Assembly (NCBI GenBank): GCA_019750915.1
Contig: JAIENY010000014.1
Span: 1 to 64,000 of the forward strand
From: Xanthobacteraceae bacterium
GTDB taxonomy: Bacteria > Pseudomonadota > Alphaproteobacteria > Rhizobiales > Xanthobacteraceae
Direction of reading: 5' to 3'
Length of the DNA stretch: 64,000 bases
The translations under genes and the position numbers were made by a program. The notes beneath the pieces are model-generated. The model was not told where the DNA came from. It was given only the letters and a program-made list of their open reading frames with translations, and searched no databases. The stretch's first letter is position 1. The number at the start of each line of letters is the position of its first letter. Of the stretch, positions 52,199 to 63,542 are shown one piece after another.

Positions 52199-53314
52199 CT
52201 ATTGTTGGATATTGGCAGTCCTGGCGATCAGGTCGGCGAGCCGTTCGGCTGCATCGAGCCTGCCGACCTTGCGGGCGTTCGCGGCCATTGCGCTCAGCCT
52301 GTCCGGTTCGGCCGCGAGCGCTGAGATCTCAGACGCCAGGCGCGAGGGCGTGAAATCGGATTGCGGCAGACGCAACGCCCCGCCAGCCTCAACCAGCACG
52401 CCGGCATTGGCGAATTGATCCTGATCGATCGCGCCGGGCAACGGCACGAGAATGGACGGACGTCCGATCGCCGCCAGTTCGGCCACCGTGCCCGCACCCG
52501 AACGCGAGATCACCAGATGACTGGCCGCCAGACGCGCCGGCAGATCGCTGAAGAACGGCGCGAGTTCGACGTTGATCTTCAGCTTGTCGTAGACCGCGCG
52601 CACGCGCACCATGTCTTCCTCACGCACCTGCTGGACAAGCGAGAGCCGGTTCCACAGCGCGGCTTCAAGCTGTTCGATCGCAGGCGGCACGATGTCGGCC
52701 ATGATCCGCGCACCCTGGCTGCCGCCGACAACGAGAAGGCGGAACGGCCCGGTGGTGTTGGGTGTCGGGTAAGGCACTGCGGCGGCGGCGAGGATGTTCG
52801 AGCGCATCGGTGTGCCGGTGACGACGGCTTTCGATGCCAGCGCCGGATCGCGCTCCAGAACACCGGGCAGGGATATCGCAATCGCATCGACGCGTTCGGC
52901 CAGCAACCGGTTGGCGCGTCCGAGGACTGCGTTGGAATCGTGGATCACCGCCGGAATGCGCAGCAGCCTTGCAGCGAACAATGGCGGCAGCGTCGGATAG
53001 CCGCCAAACCCGATGACTGCGGCGGGCTTCAGCCGGGCCATCACCGCCGCGGCTTTCACCGCGCCCGCCATCAGCGTCGCTCCGGTATAGGCCAACGCCC
53101 AGGGCGTGCGGCCACGCACCGTCTCGCTCGGCACGACGTCGATCATGTCGTTCGAAAACAAACCGCCGCTTCCGCTGTAACGCAGCGCACGGGCATCAGT
53201 GATCAAGCGGACGCGAAACCCGCGCTTCATCAGCACAGCGCCAAGGGCCTCCGCCGGAAACAGATGTCCCCCGGTACCGCCCGCCGCCAGCATTACAAGT
53301 GGTGCGTCCGTCAT
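52199..53314 (-). CDS. murG: UDP-GlcNAc:lipid I transferase
   Basis: Makes lipid II from lipid I at the inner face of the membrane. 371 residues. AAGGTGGHLFPAEAL at the start, GFGGYPTLPPLFAA, LLVVGGSQGARI and SRSGAGTVAELAAIGRPSILVPLP (donor binding). Starts MTDAPLVMLAAGGT at 53314, 12 bp after ftsW. Confidence 0.96.
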   Translation of the reverse strand: MTDAPLVMLAAGGTGGHLFPAEALGAVLMKRGFRVRLITDARALRYSGSGGLFSNDMIDVVPSETVRGRTPWALAYTGATLMAGAVKAAAVMARLKPAAVIGFGGYPTLPPLFAARLLRIPAVIHDSNAVLGRANRLLAERVDAIAISLPGVLERDPALASKAVVTGTPMRSNILAAAAVPYPTPNTTGPFRLLVVGGSQGARIMADIVPPAIEQLEAALWNRLSLVQQVREEDMVRVRAVYDKLKINVELAPFFSDLPARLAASHLVISRSGAGTVAELAAIGRPSILVPLPGAIDQDQFANAGVLVEAGGALRLPQSDFTPSRLASEISALAAEPDRLSAMAANARKVGRLDAAERLADLIARTANIQQ

Positions 53315-53326
53315 CGCGTCCCGTGA

Positions 53327-54478
53327 TCAGGCATATGCACGCAAGGAATTCGCCGCGCCCATGGATTCCATTTCGACGCGCGGCCGTTGCCGCGTCAAAG
53401 CCAGCAGCATGCCGACACCATACGCCAACGACACCATCGACGAACCCCCATATGAGATGAACGGCAACGTCATGCCTTTCGCCGGGATCAGGTGAAGGTT
53501 CACCGCCATGTTGATGCAAGCTTGCGTCCCGAACATGATTGCAAGGCCAGCCGTCGCAAAACGCACGAACAGGTCTTCGGTTGCATAGGCCCGGGACAAC
53601 GAGCGCAGCACGATGAAGGCGAACAACGCCAGCAGCGCCAAGCACAGCACGATGCCGAACTCCTCGGCGCCGACCGCGAACACGAAATCGGTATGGCTGT
53701 CAGGAAGCAGCCGCTTCACGGTGCCTTCGCCCGGCCCCTGCCCGAACCAGCCGCCCTGCACGAAGGAGTCGGCGGCAAGATCGACCTGATAGGTGTCGCC
53801 GGAGGCGGGATTCATGAATCGCTGAATACGGGCCGCGACGTGGGGCACCATCAGATACGCCGTGAACAGCCCGACCGATGACAGGCCGACAAGACCGGCG
53901 ACCCAGATCATGCGCATGCCGGCGATGAAGAACAAAGCCCCCCAGACCGTCAGCACCAGCATGGTCTGGCCGAAGTCCGGCTCCGCCACCAGGAGCGTCA
54001 CCATCGAAACCAGCAGCAGCAGCGCCATCGAGGTTGCGGGCATCTCCGGGCGGCGCGTGGATTCGGCGAACAGCCAGGCCACCATAACGGCGAAGGCCGG
54101 CTTCGCCGCTTCGGAAGCCTGAATGTTGACCCCAATGATGGTGATCCAGCGTCTGGCGCCCTTCACCTCGGGTCCGAACAGCAACGTCAACACGATCAGT
54201 CCCATGCTGATCGCGAGCACGATCAGCGCGCTGCGGCGAACTCCGCGCGGCGACAGAAACGAGGTCGCAATCATTACGATGATCGAAGGGACCAGAAACA
54301 AAACGTGCCGATTGAAGAAATGAAACGGATCGAGGCCGATACGGGTCGCCACCGGCGGGCTGGCCGCCAGCGACAGGATGATCCCCGCCAGGACAAGCGC
54401 CATGATCGCCGCCAGCAGCAGCTTGTCGACGGTCCACCACCATTCACTGAACGGGGTGCGTTGTTCGCGTGACATCAT
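53327..54478 (-). CDS. ftsW: Septal glycosyltransferase FtsW
   Basis: SEDS-family polymerase for septal peptidoglycan, working with FtsI. 383 residues, about ten transmembrane helices. EPDFGQTMLVLTVWGALFF, HTDFVFAVGAEEFGI and PAKGMTLPFISYGGSSMVSLAYGVG are typical. Starts MMSREQRTPFSEWWW. Between it and murD are about 101 bp. Confidence 0.95.
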   Translation of the reverse strand: MMSREQRTPFSEWWWTVDKLLLAAIMALVLAGIILSLAASPPVATRIGLDPFHFFNRHVLFLVPSIIVMIATSFLSPRGVRRSALIVLAISMGLIVLTLLFGPEVKGARRWITIIGVNIQASEAAKPAFAVMVAWLFAESTRRPEMPATSMALLLLVSMVTLLVAEPDFGQTMLVLTVWGALFFIAGMRMIWVAGLVGLSSVGLFTAYLMVPHVAARIQRFMNPASGDTYQVDLAADSFVQGGWFGQGPGEGTVKRLLPDSHTDFVFAVGAEEFGIVLCLALLALFAFIVLRSLSRAYATEDLFVRFATAGLAIMFGTQACINMAVNLHLIPAKGMTLPFISYGGSSMVSLAYGVGMLLALTRQRPRVEMESMGAANSLRAYA

Positions 54479-54579
54479 CGGGAAACCCTCTGGCGACGGT
54501 AGCGCATTCGTCGCCCATCATGGTTTCGAGAGTATTAAGGAATGATGGAAAAGCCGACGGAGCGACTACCGGACCGGCG

Positions 54580-55974
54580 TCAGATGACGGGTACAATGCC
54601 GCCAAGCGCCATGACCAGATCGCGGAACCGCTCGCCGCGCTTCTCGAAATTCGGAAACTGGTCGAACGAGGCACAGGCCGGCGACAGCAACACCACGGGT
54701 GAGCCCCCTGCCGCCGCCGCGTCAGCCGCCGCATGAGGAACGGCGACCTCCAGCGTCCCGCTGATCTCGTGCGGAACGTCCTTCAGGGTGGCGGCGAATT
54801 CCTGTGCCGCCTCGCCGATCAGATAGGCCTTGCGGATTTTCGGAAAGAATTCACGCAGCGATTCAATGCCGCCGGTCTTCGGCTTGCCACCGGCGATCCA
54901 GTAGATGTTGTCGAACGAGGACAGCGCACGCGCCGCGGCGTCGGCGTTGGTGCCTTTGGAGTCGTTGATAAACAGAACGCTGTCCTTGCGGCCGATCTGC
55001 TGCATGCGGTGAGCAAGGCCGGGAAAACTGCGCAGGCCTTTCTGCACCACATCGAAGGGCACACCGAGCGCCAGCGCCGCGCTGGCAGCGCAGGCGGCGT
55101 TCTGGGCGTTGTGCCGTCCGCGCAGCGAGCCGATGCCACGCAGATCGACAAGCGGCATGTCGCCATCCGCCGAACCGCGCATGATTGTCTCGCCGTCGAG
55201 ATAAACGCCGCTGTCGAGTTTGCGCTGGACCGAAACCCGCACGACATGCTTTCCCGCTTCTTCTGCAGCCTTCGCGGCTGCTTCGCTGAAGCTGTCATCG
55301 ACGCCGACGATCGCGGTGCCGCCACGCTGCACGGAAGTGACAAGACGTTCCTTGACTTCGGCGTAATGCTCGATCGTGCCGTGACGATCGAGATGGTCCT
55401 CGGTGACGTTGAGCAGGATGCCGACGCTGGGATCAAGCGATGGGGTGAGATCAATCTGATACGAGGACATCTCAATCACATGCACGCGCTTCATCGCCGG
55501 AGGCTCGAGCGACAGGATCGCGGTGCCGATATTGCCGCCCATCTGCGCATCGAACCCGGCCTCGCGCATCAGATGCGCGATCAGCGCGGTGGTCGTCGAT
55601 TTTCCGTTGGTGCCGGTGATGGCCACGAACGGCGCGCTTGGCGCATGTCGGCGCCGCTCGCGGCAGAACAGTTCGATGTCGCCGATCACCTGCACGCCCG
55701 CCTCGCGCGCCATCTGGACCGTCCAATGCGGCTCGGGATGAGTCAGCGGAACGCCGGGCGAAAGCACCAGCGCATCGAAATTTTCCCACGACACCGTCCG
55801 CAGGTCGGCAGTGATAAAGCCGTCCCGCGCGGCCTGCGCCATCCTCTCGAGGCCGTCATCACTGGCGATAACTTCCGCGCCGCCCGCCTTCAGCGCGTAG
55901 CAGCTTGCGAGGCCCGATCCGCCAAGACCGAAGACAGCAACCGTCTTGCCAGAGAAACTTTCGACGGGGATCAC
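54580..55974 (-). CDS. murD: UDP-MurNAc-L-Ala:D-Glu ligase
   Basis: Adds D-glutamate. 464 residues. [21 protein letters not shown] at the start, ATP loop [29 protein letters not shown] near the catalytic domain. Starts [12 protein letters not shown]. The mraY stop is four bases upstream. Confidence 0.96.
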   Translation of the reverse strand: MIPVESFSGKTVAVFGLGGSGLASCYALKAGGAEVIASDDGLERMAQAARDGFITADLRTVSWENFDALVLSPGVPLTHPEPHWTVQMAREAGVQVIGDIELFCRERRRHAPSAPFVAITGTNGKSTTTALIAHLMREAGFDAQMGGNIGTAILSLEPPAMKRVHVIEMSSYQIDLTPSLDPSVGILLNVTEDHLDRHGTIEHYAEVKERLVTSVQRGGTAIVGVDDSFSEAAAKAAEEAGKHVVRVSVQRKLDSGVYLDGETIMRGSADGDMPLVDLRGIGSLRGRHNAQNAACAASAALALGVPFDVVQKGLRSFPGLAHRMQQIGRKDSVLFINDSKGTNADAAARALSSFDNIYWIAGGKPKTGGIESLREFFPKIRKAYLIGEAAQEFAATLKDVPHEISGTLEVAVPHAAADAAAAGGSPVVLLSPACASFDQFPNFEKRGERFRDLVMALGGIVPVI

Positions 55975-55978
55975 GCAC

Positions 55979-57064
55979 TCACCTCAGCTTGAGGGTGGCA
56001 AGACCGGCCAACGCCAGCATCACCGCGATGATCCAGAACCGGATCACGATCTGCGGCTCGGTCCAGCCCTTCTGCTCATAATGATGATGGATCGGCGCCA
56101 TCCGGAAGAACCTCTTGCCCGTCAGCTTGAACGAGGCAACCTGAACGATCACAGACAACGCCTCAACAACGAAAAGACCGCCGATCACGGCCAACACGAT
56201 CTCGTGCTTGGTCGCGACCGCCACCGTTCCCAGCATGCCGCCGAGCGCCAGCGATCCCGTGTCCCCCATGAAAATCGAGGCCGGCGGCGCATTGAACCAG
56301 AGGAAACCGAGGCCCGCGCCGAGCACGGCGCCGCACAGCACCGCCAGTTCGCCGGTGCCCGCGACATAACGAATCTGCAGATACTCAGAGAACACCGCAT
56401 TGCCGACGAGATAAGCAATCAGGCCGAAGCTCGCGGAGGCGATCATGACTGGCACGATGGCAAGGCCGTCAAGGCCGTCCGTGAGGTTCACCGCATTTCC
56501 GGAGCCGACAATGATGAACGCTCCGAAGATCGCGTAAAACCAGCCGAGATTAATCGCGAATTCCTTGATGAAGGGAATCGCGAGCAGCGTCGCCGCGGGG
56601 CTGCGCGAAATCGTGACGAATACGATGCAGGCCAATAACGCGATCAGTCCTTCGACGCCGAGGCGCGCGCGGCCCGAAAACCCCTTGTCGCTCTGCTTGC
56701 TGACCTTCAGATAATCGTCATAGAAACCGACCATGCCGAAGCCGAGCGTGACGGCGAGCACGATCCAGACATAAGGGTTACGCAGGTTCGCCCACAGCAA
56801 TGTGGAAACCACCAGCCCGGACAGGATCATCAGGCCGCCCATGGTCGGCGTGCCCTTCTTGGTCACCAGATGGGTCGGCGGACCATCGAGGCGGATCGGC
56901 TGTCCCTTGCCCTGTGCCAGCCGCAGATGATCGATGATCCAGGGACCAAACAGGAAGACGAACAGCGCCGCAGTAACAATAGCCCCGCCCGTCCGGAAGG
57001 TAATGTATCGAAATACGTTGATACCCGGGATCGTCCCCACGAGTTCAGTGAGCCAATAAAACAT
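55979..57064 (-). CDS. mraY: Phospho-N-acetylmuramoyl-pentapeptide transferase
   Basis: Makes lipid I on the membrane. 361 residues, about ten transmembrane helices. [27 protein letters not shown] and [12 protein letters not shown] give the catalytic Asp residues, and the [15 protein letters not shown] loop is the family marker. Between murF and murD, in the usual order. Confidence 0.97.
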   Translation of the reverse strand: MFYWLTELVGTIPGINVFRYITFRTGGAIVTAALFVFLFGPWIIDHLRLAQGKGQPIRLDGPPTHLVTKKGTPTMGGLMILSGLVVSTLLWANLRNPYVWIVLAVTLGFGMVGFYDDYLKVSKQSDKGFSGRARLGVEGLIALLACIVFVTISRSPAATLLAIPFIKEFAINLGWFYAIFGAFIIVGSGNAVNLTDGLDGLAIVPVMIASASFGLIAYLVGNAVFSEYLQIRYVAGTGELAVLCGAVLGAGLGFLWFNAPPASIFMGDTGSLALGGMLGTVAVATKHEIVLAVIGGLFVVEALSVIVQVASFKLTGKRFFRMAPIHHHYEQKGWTEPQIVIRFWIIAVMLALAGLATLKLR

Positions 57065-57073
57065 CCAAACCGC

Positions 57074-58507
57074 CTATACAGTAAGATCGCCATCCGCGGA
57101 CTGGCTGAGAAAATTTTTCTCAAGTGCGGAGACAATCAATTTCATGCGCGAGCCGAGCGAGCCTTTCACTGTGATGGCATCCCCGGCGCGGATTGTGCCC
57201 AGAATCTGACTTTCGAGCTCTGCCGAGCTTTTGGCATAGCCGCCCCTTTTCGTCGAAGGAAGGGCCTGCCACAGCTCATGCATCAAAGGACCACAACAAA
57301 ACACAAGGTCGATGTTGTGGGCGGTAATCGCGTCGGTCAATCCGCGATGTAACGCAGGTCCGGACGGGCCGAGTTCGAGCATATCGCCGAGCACGGCGAT
57401 CCTCCGGCCGTTCGGGCCGATCTCGGAGCGGCCGAGCACGCTGAGCGCCGCCGCCATCGAGGCCGGATTGGCGTTATAACTCTCGTCGAACAGCGTGGCG
57501 TGGCCGCCCGGCAAATCAAGCGTATGGCGGACACCGCGGCCCGCCGCGGGCTTGAAGCCGGACAGCGCGAGCGCCGATAGCGCAAGGTCGGCCCCCACCA
57601 GCGACGCCGCAGCCAGCACGGCCAGCGAATTCATCGCCATATGCCGGCCCGGCACACTCACTTTATATGTGACCTCATGTCCGAGAATATCGGCCTGGAT
57701 CGCCGAGCAGTCCGGTTGCAGCGCGATCTTGAGGAGCGTCGCTTCGGCGCCCTCACCCGACCCGAACGAGACGACGCGCGAGACGCCCTGCGCTTCGGCG
57801 CTTGTTTTCAGCCGAGCAAATTGTGGATTGTCGGCGTTCAGAACAGCGGCGCCTCCCGGCTCCAGACCAGCAAAAATCTCGGCCTTGGCATCGGCGATCG
57901 CCTCGATCCCGGAAAAGAACTCCAGATGCACCGGCTCCACCGTGGTGATGATCGCCACATGCGGGCGCACCATTTTCACAAGCAGCTCGATCTCGCCCGC
58001 ATGGTTCATGCCGATCTCGAAGATCGCAAACTTCGCACTCTCGGGGCACCGCGCCAGGGATAACGGCACGCCCCAGTGATTGTTGAACGATGCCGCGGAG
58101 GCATGGGTTTCGCCCTGCCCGGCAAACACCGTGCGCAACGCCTCCTTGGTGGATGTCTTGCCGACAGACCCGGTCACGGCAACAATCTTCGCCTTCGAGC
58201 GCGCACGCGACGCTATACCGAGATCAATCAGACCCGTGAGCACATCCGGCACCACCAGCAACGGCAGATCGTCCGAAAACCGGGGCCGATGCGACTGAGC
58301 GATCACCGCAACACCTGCGCCATTCTTGAGCGCGGCCTCGACGAAATCGTGACCATCGTGCACATCGCCCTTGATGGCGAAGTAGGCCTCGCCGGGCGCG
58401 ATGCTGCGGCTGTCGATTGAAATGCCGGTGACGCCTTTGGGAAGCGCCCCCCCCTTGGTGGCCCGCATTGCCTTTGCCATCGCGGCGATCGTCCACAGCT
58501 GCGTCAT
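57074..58507 (-). CDS. murF: UDP-MurNAc-tripeptide:D-Ala-D-Ala ligase
   Basis: Adds D-Ala-D-Ala to make the pentapeptide. 477 residues. VAVTGSVGKTSTKEALRTV is the ATP loop, FNNHWGVPLSLARCP follows, and the C-domain has LFDESYNANPASMAAAL. Overlaps the murE stop by four bases, so the pair is coupled. Starts [15 protein letters not shown]. Confidence 0.96.
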   Translation of the reverse strand: MTQLWTIAAMAKAMRATKGGALPKGVTGISIDSRSIAPGEAYFAIKGDVHDGHDFVEAALKNGAGVAVIAQSHRPRFSDDLPLLVVPDVLTGLIDLGIASRARSKAKIVAVTGSVGKTSTKEALRTVFAGQGETHASAASFNNHWGVPLSLARCPESAKFAIFEIGMNHAGEIELLVKMVRPHVAIITTVEPVHLEFFSGIEAIADAKAEIFAGLEPGGAAVLNADNPQFARLKTSAEAQGVSRVVSFGSGEGAEATLLKIALQPDCSAIQADILGHEVTYKVSVPGRHMAMNSLAVLAAASLVGADLALSALALSGFKPAAGRGVRHTLDLPGGHATLFDESYNANPASMAAALSVLGRSEIGPNGRRIAVLGDMLELGPSGPALHRGLTDAITAHNIDLVFCCGPLMHELWQALPSTKRGGYAKSSAELESQILGTIRAGDAITVKGSLGSRMKLIVSALEKNFLSQSADGDLTV

Positions 58508-59949
58508 GCCGCATACTCCGCAAGGGCCGCGCGTGCGGCATCGTGATCGCTGAACGGCAGAACGGCATTCCCGACGATCTGTCCGGTCTCATGTCCCTTG
58601 CCGGCGATCAGGAGCACATCTCCACGCTGAAGCTCCGCCACCGCCGAGCGAATCGCCTGCGCCCGGTCGCCGATCTCGCGTGCACCCTTGGCGGCGGCCA
58701 GAATGGCGGCACGAATAGTAGCCGGATCCTCGCTGCGCGGATTGTCGTCGGTGATAATCACCTCATCCGCCTTTTCAATCGCAATTTGGCCCATCAACGG
58801 CCGTTTGCCTGCATCACGATCGCCGCCTGCGCCGAACACCACAACCAGCTTGCGTTTGACGTAAGGACGCAGCGCTTCCAGCGCCTTTGCCAGCGCGTCC
58901 GGTTTGTGTGCGTAATCGACAAATATGGGTGCGCCGTTGCGCTCGCCGATAAAATCAAGGCGGCCCGGCGCGCCTTCGAGGGTTTCGAGCGCGGAAAATA
59001 CCTTGGCCGGATCGCCGCCGATTCCGATCACAAGGCCGGCCGCGACCAGCGCATTCTCGATCTGGAATTCGCCGACCAGCGGCAACGTCAGGCGATACGA
59101 CGCGGCGCCATGCTCCACCGTCATCGCCTGAGCGAACCCGTCGATCACGGCGTCGCGCAGGCGGATCGCGTCTCCCGCACGGCCCACGGTCAGGACGTTC
59201 AACTGATGCGCGCGCGCCGCTGCGATCACCGCCGATGAATGTTCGTGGTCTGCCGCGATCACGGCCGGTGCCCCCTTTGGCGCAAGCTCGGTGAACAATC
59301 GCAGCTTCGCGGCAAGATAGTGCTCCACCGTAGGGTGGTAATCCATGTGATCGCGCGACAGATTTGTGAACGCCGCCGCACCGATCCTGACGCCATCGAG
59401 GCGATATTGATCGAGCCCGTGCGACGATGCTTCAATCGCCAGATGCGTTACGCCGTCGCTTGCAAGCTCGTCCAGCGAGCGATGCAGGGCTATCGGGTCC
59501 GGCGTGGTCAGCGAGCCGTAGACATTGCGGGCGCGTGAAACGATGCCGATAGTGCCGAGGCTGGCCGCGTTATATCCGAGCCGCTCCCAGATCTGCCGTG
59601 TAAAAGAGGCGACGGAGGTCTTGCCGCTGGTCCCTGTCACCGCTGCGATCACTTGCGGCTGATGCGGGTAAAACCGTGCCGACGCCAGCGCCAGCAACCG
59701 GCGCGGATTTGCGGCCACCGCGACCGGCACCCTGCTGTCGGGGTAAGCCCTGTCGCTGACAATGGCGACCGCGCCGTTGGCCACAGCCATCTCGATAAAC
59801 CTTGCCCCGTCGGTGTTGCTGCCGGACAGGGCAAAAAAAACGTCACCCGGCTTCACCGCGCGGCTGTCCGCGGCAAGACCTGTGGCCACAACGGTCGCGG
59901 CTGGCGTGTTGTAGGCAGCATCGCCGCTAAGAAGATCGCGAAGGTTCAT
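58504..59949 (-). CDS. murE: UDP-MurNAc-L-Ala-D-Glu:meso-DAP ligase
   Basis: Adds the third residue. 481 residues. ATP loop [24 protein letters not shown] carries the DNPR motif that binds meso-diaminopimelate, so the wall is the DAP type. Start at ATG 59949 ([13 protein letters not shown]); a TTG at 59967 adds six residues. Confidence 0.96.
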   Translation of the reverse strand: MNLRDLLSGDAAYNTPAATVVATGLAADSRAVKPGDVFFALSGSNTDGARFIEMAVANGAVAIVSDRAYPDSRVPVAVAANPRRLLALASARFYPHQPQVIAAVTGTSGKTSVASFTRQIWERLGYNAASLGTIGIVSRARNVYGSLTTPDPIALHRSLDELASDGVTHLAIEASSHGLDQYRLDGVRIGAAAFTNLSRDHMDYHPTVEHYLAAKLRLFTELAPKGAPAVIAADHEHSSAVIAAARAHQLNVLTVGRAGDAIRLRDAVIDGFAQAMTVEHGAASYRLTLPLVGEFQIENALVAAGLVIGIGGDPAKVFSALETLEGAPGRLDFIGERNGAPIFVDYAHKPDALAKALEALRPYVKRKLVVVFGAGGDRDAGKRPLMGQIAIEKADEVIITDDNPRSEDPATIRAAILAAAKGAREIGDRAQAIRSAVAELQRGDVLLIAGKGHETGQIVGNAVLPFSDHDAARAALAEYAA

Positions 59950-59979
59950 GGGTCCCCGACCAGTCAAGCTATCTGGCGC

Positions 59980-61728
59980 TTACCGGTTATCCTTCGATGC
60001 CGCAAGAATAAGGCGGTCGGACGGCGGCAGATTGAATCGCGGGGCAATCCCCAGAAGCGGGGCGATGCGCGCGATAACGGCACCGCCGGTCGGCACCGCG
60101 TTCCAGCCCGAGGTAATGAACCCATGGGTTTCGGGAAGCGCCTGCGGCTCGTCGAGCATGACAAGCAATTGATATTGCGGCTTGTCCGCAGGCAGGATCG
60201 CGGTGAAGAGATTCAACACTTTCTTCTTGGCATAACGGCCGTTGATGACTTTTTCCGCTGTGCCGGTTTTGCCGCCAATGTAGTAGCCGGGCACGTCAGC
60301 CTTCCTGGCGGTGCCGATCTCGGCGTTAAGGCGCATCAGGAAGCGCATCTTATCGCTGGTTTCCGGCTTGATGACGCGCTTCGCCAGTTTCATCGCGTCC
60401 GCTTCGGAGCGCTTCAGAAAGGTCGGCGGTATGAGATAGCCGCCATTCGCCAGCGCATCGATGCCCATCACAGCCTGCAGCGGCGCAACCGCAATGCCGT
60501 GGCCGAAGGCGATTGTTACCGTGTTCAATTCGCCCCAGTGACGCGGCACGATCGGCGACGCACTTTCCGGCAGTTCCGTCCGCAGCCGGATCAGCTGTCC
60601 CATCTTGGCAAGGAAGGCTTTATGCGCATCGACGCCCATCGACAGCGCGATCCGCGCAGCACCGATGTTGGACGAGAACGTAAACACCTCCTTGGTGGTG
60701 AGGAACCGGCCTTTGGGTTCGTCATCGTGAATCTTGAACTTGCCGTATTGCAGCGGCGCGCGCGCATCCCACAACGAATTCAAAGTGGCTTTTCCGGCGT
60801 CCAGCGCCATCGCCAGCGTGAACGCCTTGAAGGTCGATCCCATTTCATACACGCCGGTGGTCAGGCGATTGATGCGGTCCGGATCGTTGGCTTCCTTGGG
60901 ATTGTTCGGATCAAAATCCGGCAATGAGACCATGGCGACGATCTCGCCCGTCTTCACATTGCTGACGATGCCGGACGCCGCCTTGGCGTGGAATTTTTCT
61001 TTCGCCTTCAGAAGTTCATCGCGTAGCGCATGCTCGACACGCAAATCTACGGCGAGTTCGATCGGCTCCTGCTGGCGGTCGGTGGCGAAGCCGGCGCGAT
61101 GCAGGTCGGCGAGACCATTGCCGTCGACCCACTTCTCGATGCCGGCAATGCCCTGGTTGTCGATGTTGACCAGGCCGATCAGATGCGAAACGTCGCGGCC
61201 GGTTGGATAGACACGCTTGTTCTCGCGCAGGAACCCGACGCCGGGCAACCCGAGTTTGAAGACGTCGCGTTGCTGTTGCGGTGTCAGTTCGCGCTTGAGC
61301 CAGACGAACCCTTTGCGGGACATCAGGCGGTCGCGCACCTCGCCCGGATCGAGATCCGGCAGCGTGGCAGTCAACAGCTCGATCGCCTCTTCGCGATCAA
61401 TCAGCTTGCGAGGCTCAGCAAAAAGCGATGGCGCCTTGACGTCGGTTGCCAGAATTTCACCGTGGCGGTCGAGGATATCAGGCCGCGCGGTCGCCACCGC
61501 ATCCTGCGAGCCCCCACGCCGCGATCCATGACTGTCGCCAATGACCGCATACATCACCAGACGCGCCGCAATGATCGCGAAGACCAGCGAGAATGCCAGC
61601 ATTGCGAGGCCAACACGCGCACGCGCCTTGGCCGCACGATCGACATTGCGTCCATAAAGCAGCGAGCGGACCAGCCTCTGGACCAACGGTTCGTTCGGCT
61701 TGGCCGAAGGCAGCGCCTGATCGGTCAT
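59980..61728 (-). CDS. ftsI: Septal transpeptidase FtsI (PBP3)
   Basis: Class B penicillin-binding protein for septal cross-linking. 582 residues. Transmembrane helix at about residues 38-60 ([23 protein letters not shown]), N-terminal pedestal domain, then active-site GSTFKAF (S-x-x-K), SSN motif [10 protein letters not shown], and KTGT in [14 protein letters not shown] overlaps the ftsL stop by four bases. Confidence 0.96.
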   Translation of the reverse strand: MTDQALPSAKPNEPLVQRLVRSLLYGRNVDRAAKARARVGLAMLAFSLVFAIIAARLVMYAVIGDSHGSRRGGSQDAVATARPDILDRHGEILATDVKAPSLFAEPRKLIDREEAIELLTATLPDLDPGEVRDRLMSRKGFVWLKRELTPQQQRDVFKLGLPGVGFLRENKRVYPTGRDVSHLIGLVNIDNQGIAGIEKWVDGNGLADLHRAGFATDRQQEPIELAVDLRVEHALRDELLKAKEKFHAKAASGIVSNVKTGEIVAMVSLPDFDPNNPKEANDPDRINRLTTGVYEMGSTFKAFTLAMALDAGKATLNSLWDARAPLQYGKFKIHDDEPKGRFLTTKEVFTFSSNIGAARIALSMGVDAHKAFLAKMGQLIRLRTELPESASPIVPRHWGELNTVTIAFGHGIAVAPLQAVMGIDALANGGYLIPPTFLKRSEADAMKLAKRVIKPETSDKMRFLMRLNAEIGTARKADVPGYYIGGKTGTAEKVINGRYAKKKVLNLFTAILPADKPQYQLLVMLDEPQALPETHGFITSGWNAVPTGGAVIARIAPLLGIAPRFNLPPSDRLILAASKDNR

Positions 61729-62117
61729 TGCGCATCCTCCAGAGCAGGCGCGGCGGAGCCTGAAATCGATCCCGTGGTCTGCGGCTCGATGGTGTCGAGC
61801 ATGGCGCCGATCGGATCGGGGTCATTCGGCTTGATGAAGTTCGGTGGGCGCGGCGGCAGGTTTTTCAGCGCATCGAACTGGTTGGCCTCAACCGGCTTCA
61901 GGTTGAGATGCCGCTGGGACAGGCCTTGCAGGCGCGCGGGCGCGGTCAAGGTCGACCACTCGGCCCGCAACGAGGCGATCCGGTTGCGCTCCTCGCGAAT
62001 ATCGGCGCGCAGTTTGACCACGCGCTCCATGCGCGAGGTCGACACCATTTTGATGCGGTAGACGTAGGCCGCCGAGATCACCAGCGCGCAGATGACGAAG
62101 AAGTGGATGATCCTCAT
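61725..62117 (-). CDS. ftsL: FtsL-type divisome protein
   Basis: 130 residues. One N-terminal transmembrane helix ([20 protein letters not shown]), then a coiled-coil segment (about residues 30-60, [24 protein letters not shown]) and a Pro-rich tail. Small size, coil and place between rsmH and ftsI make FtsL the best call; sequence identity in this family is low. Its start overlaps the rsmH stop by four bases. Confidence 0.85.
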   Translation of the reverse strand: MRIIHFFVICALVISAAYVYRIKMVSTSRMERVVKLRADIREERNRIASLRAEWSTLTAPARLQGLSQRHLNLKPVEANQFDALKNLPPRPPNFIKPNDPDPIGAMLDTIEPQTTGSISGSAAPALEDAQ

Positions 62118-63115
62118 GATCGCCCTCCTCTCATCACGGCACCGAGCGTGGGCCAGTTGAAGGCATCGTCCTCGCCGTGAGCGGGCGCGGCGGTACGCTG
62201 AGCGGCGCGCAATTTGGCGGAACGCGCGCGCGGATTGGCGGCGGTTTCGTTGTCATTCGCCACTATCGGGCGCTTGGTCAGGATTTCGAAGCTCGGCGCG
62301 GCCTGTTCGGTTTCCGGCAAATGCCGGGATCTGCCGCCCTGCTTGCCGCGCGCGCTCAGGAAGTTCTTCACAATGCGATCTTCCAGGGAGTGGAAAGACA
62401 CCACCACCAGCCGGCCGCCCGGCTTTAACGTGCGTTCGGAGGCATTGAGCGCGGACCGCAGCTCGTCGAGTTCCTCGTTGACGAATATTCGCAGCGCCTG
62501 AAACGTTCGGGTCGCCGGATGGATTTCGCCGGGCTTGCTGCGGACCACGCTGGAGACAATGTCAGCCAGCGCCTTGGTCGTGGCGATCGGACTCTCCGTG
62601 CGTGCCTTGACGATAGCGCGTGCGACGGCCCGCGAGTGACGCTCCTCGCCAAAGATATAGATGATGTTGGCAAGGTCGGTTTCGGAGGCCTTTGCCACCA
62701 CGTCGGCCGCGCTGGCCCCGCTCTGCCCCATCCGCATGTCGAGCGGACCGTTCTGGCGGAATGAAAAGCCGCGCTCGGCCCGGTCGATCTGCATCGAGGA
62801 CACGCCGACATCCATTACAATGCCATCGACCTGCCCAACGCCTTGCGTGGCACAAACCTCGGCAAGGTTGGAAAACCGGTCCTCGACCAAGGTCAGACGG
62901 CCGCCCGCGTGATCGACCAGATCGAACCCTTCGGCGATGGCTGTGCGGTCCCGGTCGATGCCGATCACCTGTGTTCCGGCAGTATCGAGGATGCGACGGC
63001 TGTAGCCGCCCGCGCCGAATGTGGCGTCGACATAGATCCCGCCTGCGTGCGGCGCCAGAAATTCGACCGCCTCGCGGCCAAGCACCGAAATATGGCGTGG
63101 ATCGTCCTCAGTCAT
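62114..63115 (-). CDS. rsmH: 16S rRNA (cytosine-1402-N4) methyltransferase
   Basis: Also called mraW; methylates C1402 in 16S rRNA. 333 residues. [36 protein letters not shown] holds the SAM loop, and [29 protein letters not shown] and [17 protein letters not shown] follow. ATG at 63115 with GAGGGA about eight bases upstream; an ATG at 63190 would add 25 residues unlike the family. First gene of the dcw cluster. Confidence 0.95.
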   Translation of the reverse strand: MTEDDPRHISVLGREAVEFLAPHAGGIYVDATFGAGGYSRRILDTAGTQVIGIDRDRTAIAEGFDLVDHAGGRLTLVEDRFSNLAEVCATQGVGQVDGIVMDVGVSSMQIDRAERGFSFRQNGPLDMRMGQSGASAADVVAKASETDLANIIYIFGEERHSRAVARAIVKARTESPIATTKALADIVSSVVRSKPGEIHPATRTFQALRIFVNEELDELRSALNASERTLKPGGRLVVVSFHSLEDRIVKNFLSARGKQGGRSRHLPETEQAAPSFEILTKRPIVANDNETAANPRARSAKLRAAQRTAAPAHGEDDAFNWPTLGAVMRGGRS

Positions 63116-63542
63116 GACACCGTCCCTCGCTTCGGGCAGCCGACCGCGGACGCTCGCTTCGAGAACGTCGCCACAGACCAGCTTCCGCATGGGAAATGAG
63201 AGTTGCCATGGGATTCGAACGCACCATTGGAACCGCGGTTGCTGAAAATTGAGCCGCAGTTCTTCATCCTTCAGTAGCGATAATTATTGTTAAGGAATGG
63301 TTGATTTCCGGTGCCGCACAACGGACTTCCTGCAAGTGACGCCTTGCAAAGCGAGCGGTGGATAAATCCGGACGACCGCGCCTCCACGATTGCGCCGCGA
63401 TTCGGTCGGATCATACTGAGACTGAAATTCAGCCGTTGTCTTGCCGGGTTTGGTTGTTCACATGCCAGTTGAGTCGTTTGTTTCAGCCAGAACTTCCGTT
63501 CGCAACAACCGACCACTTTCACTGGTTGGGTTCAAAGGCGAT
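63116..63542. other. Divergent region between rsmH and the amidase
   Basis: 427 bases that must contain the dcw promoter (minus) and the amidase promoter (plus). A TTAACAATAATTAT sequence on the minus strand near 63279-63292 resembles the CtrA half-site TTAA-N7-TTAA, but the spacing is off, so I do not call it. No mraZ gene is present here, and I see no RNA gene. Confidence 0.4.

Noticed and set aside
63195-63235. A tRNA-like GATTCGAAC stretch
   Set aside because: The T-arm stem does not pair and no anticodon or acceptor arm fits on either strand within the needed distance.
63279-63292. CtrA-like TTAA...TTAT before the dcw cluster
   Set aside because: Spacing is six rather than seven bases and the second half ends in TAT; too weak to call.
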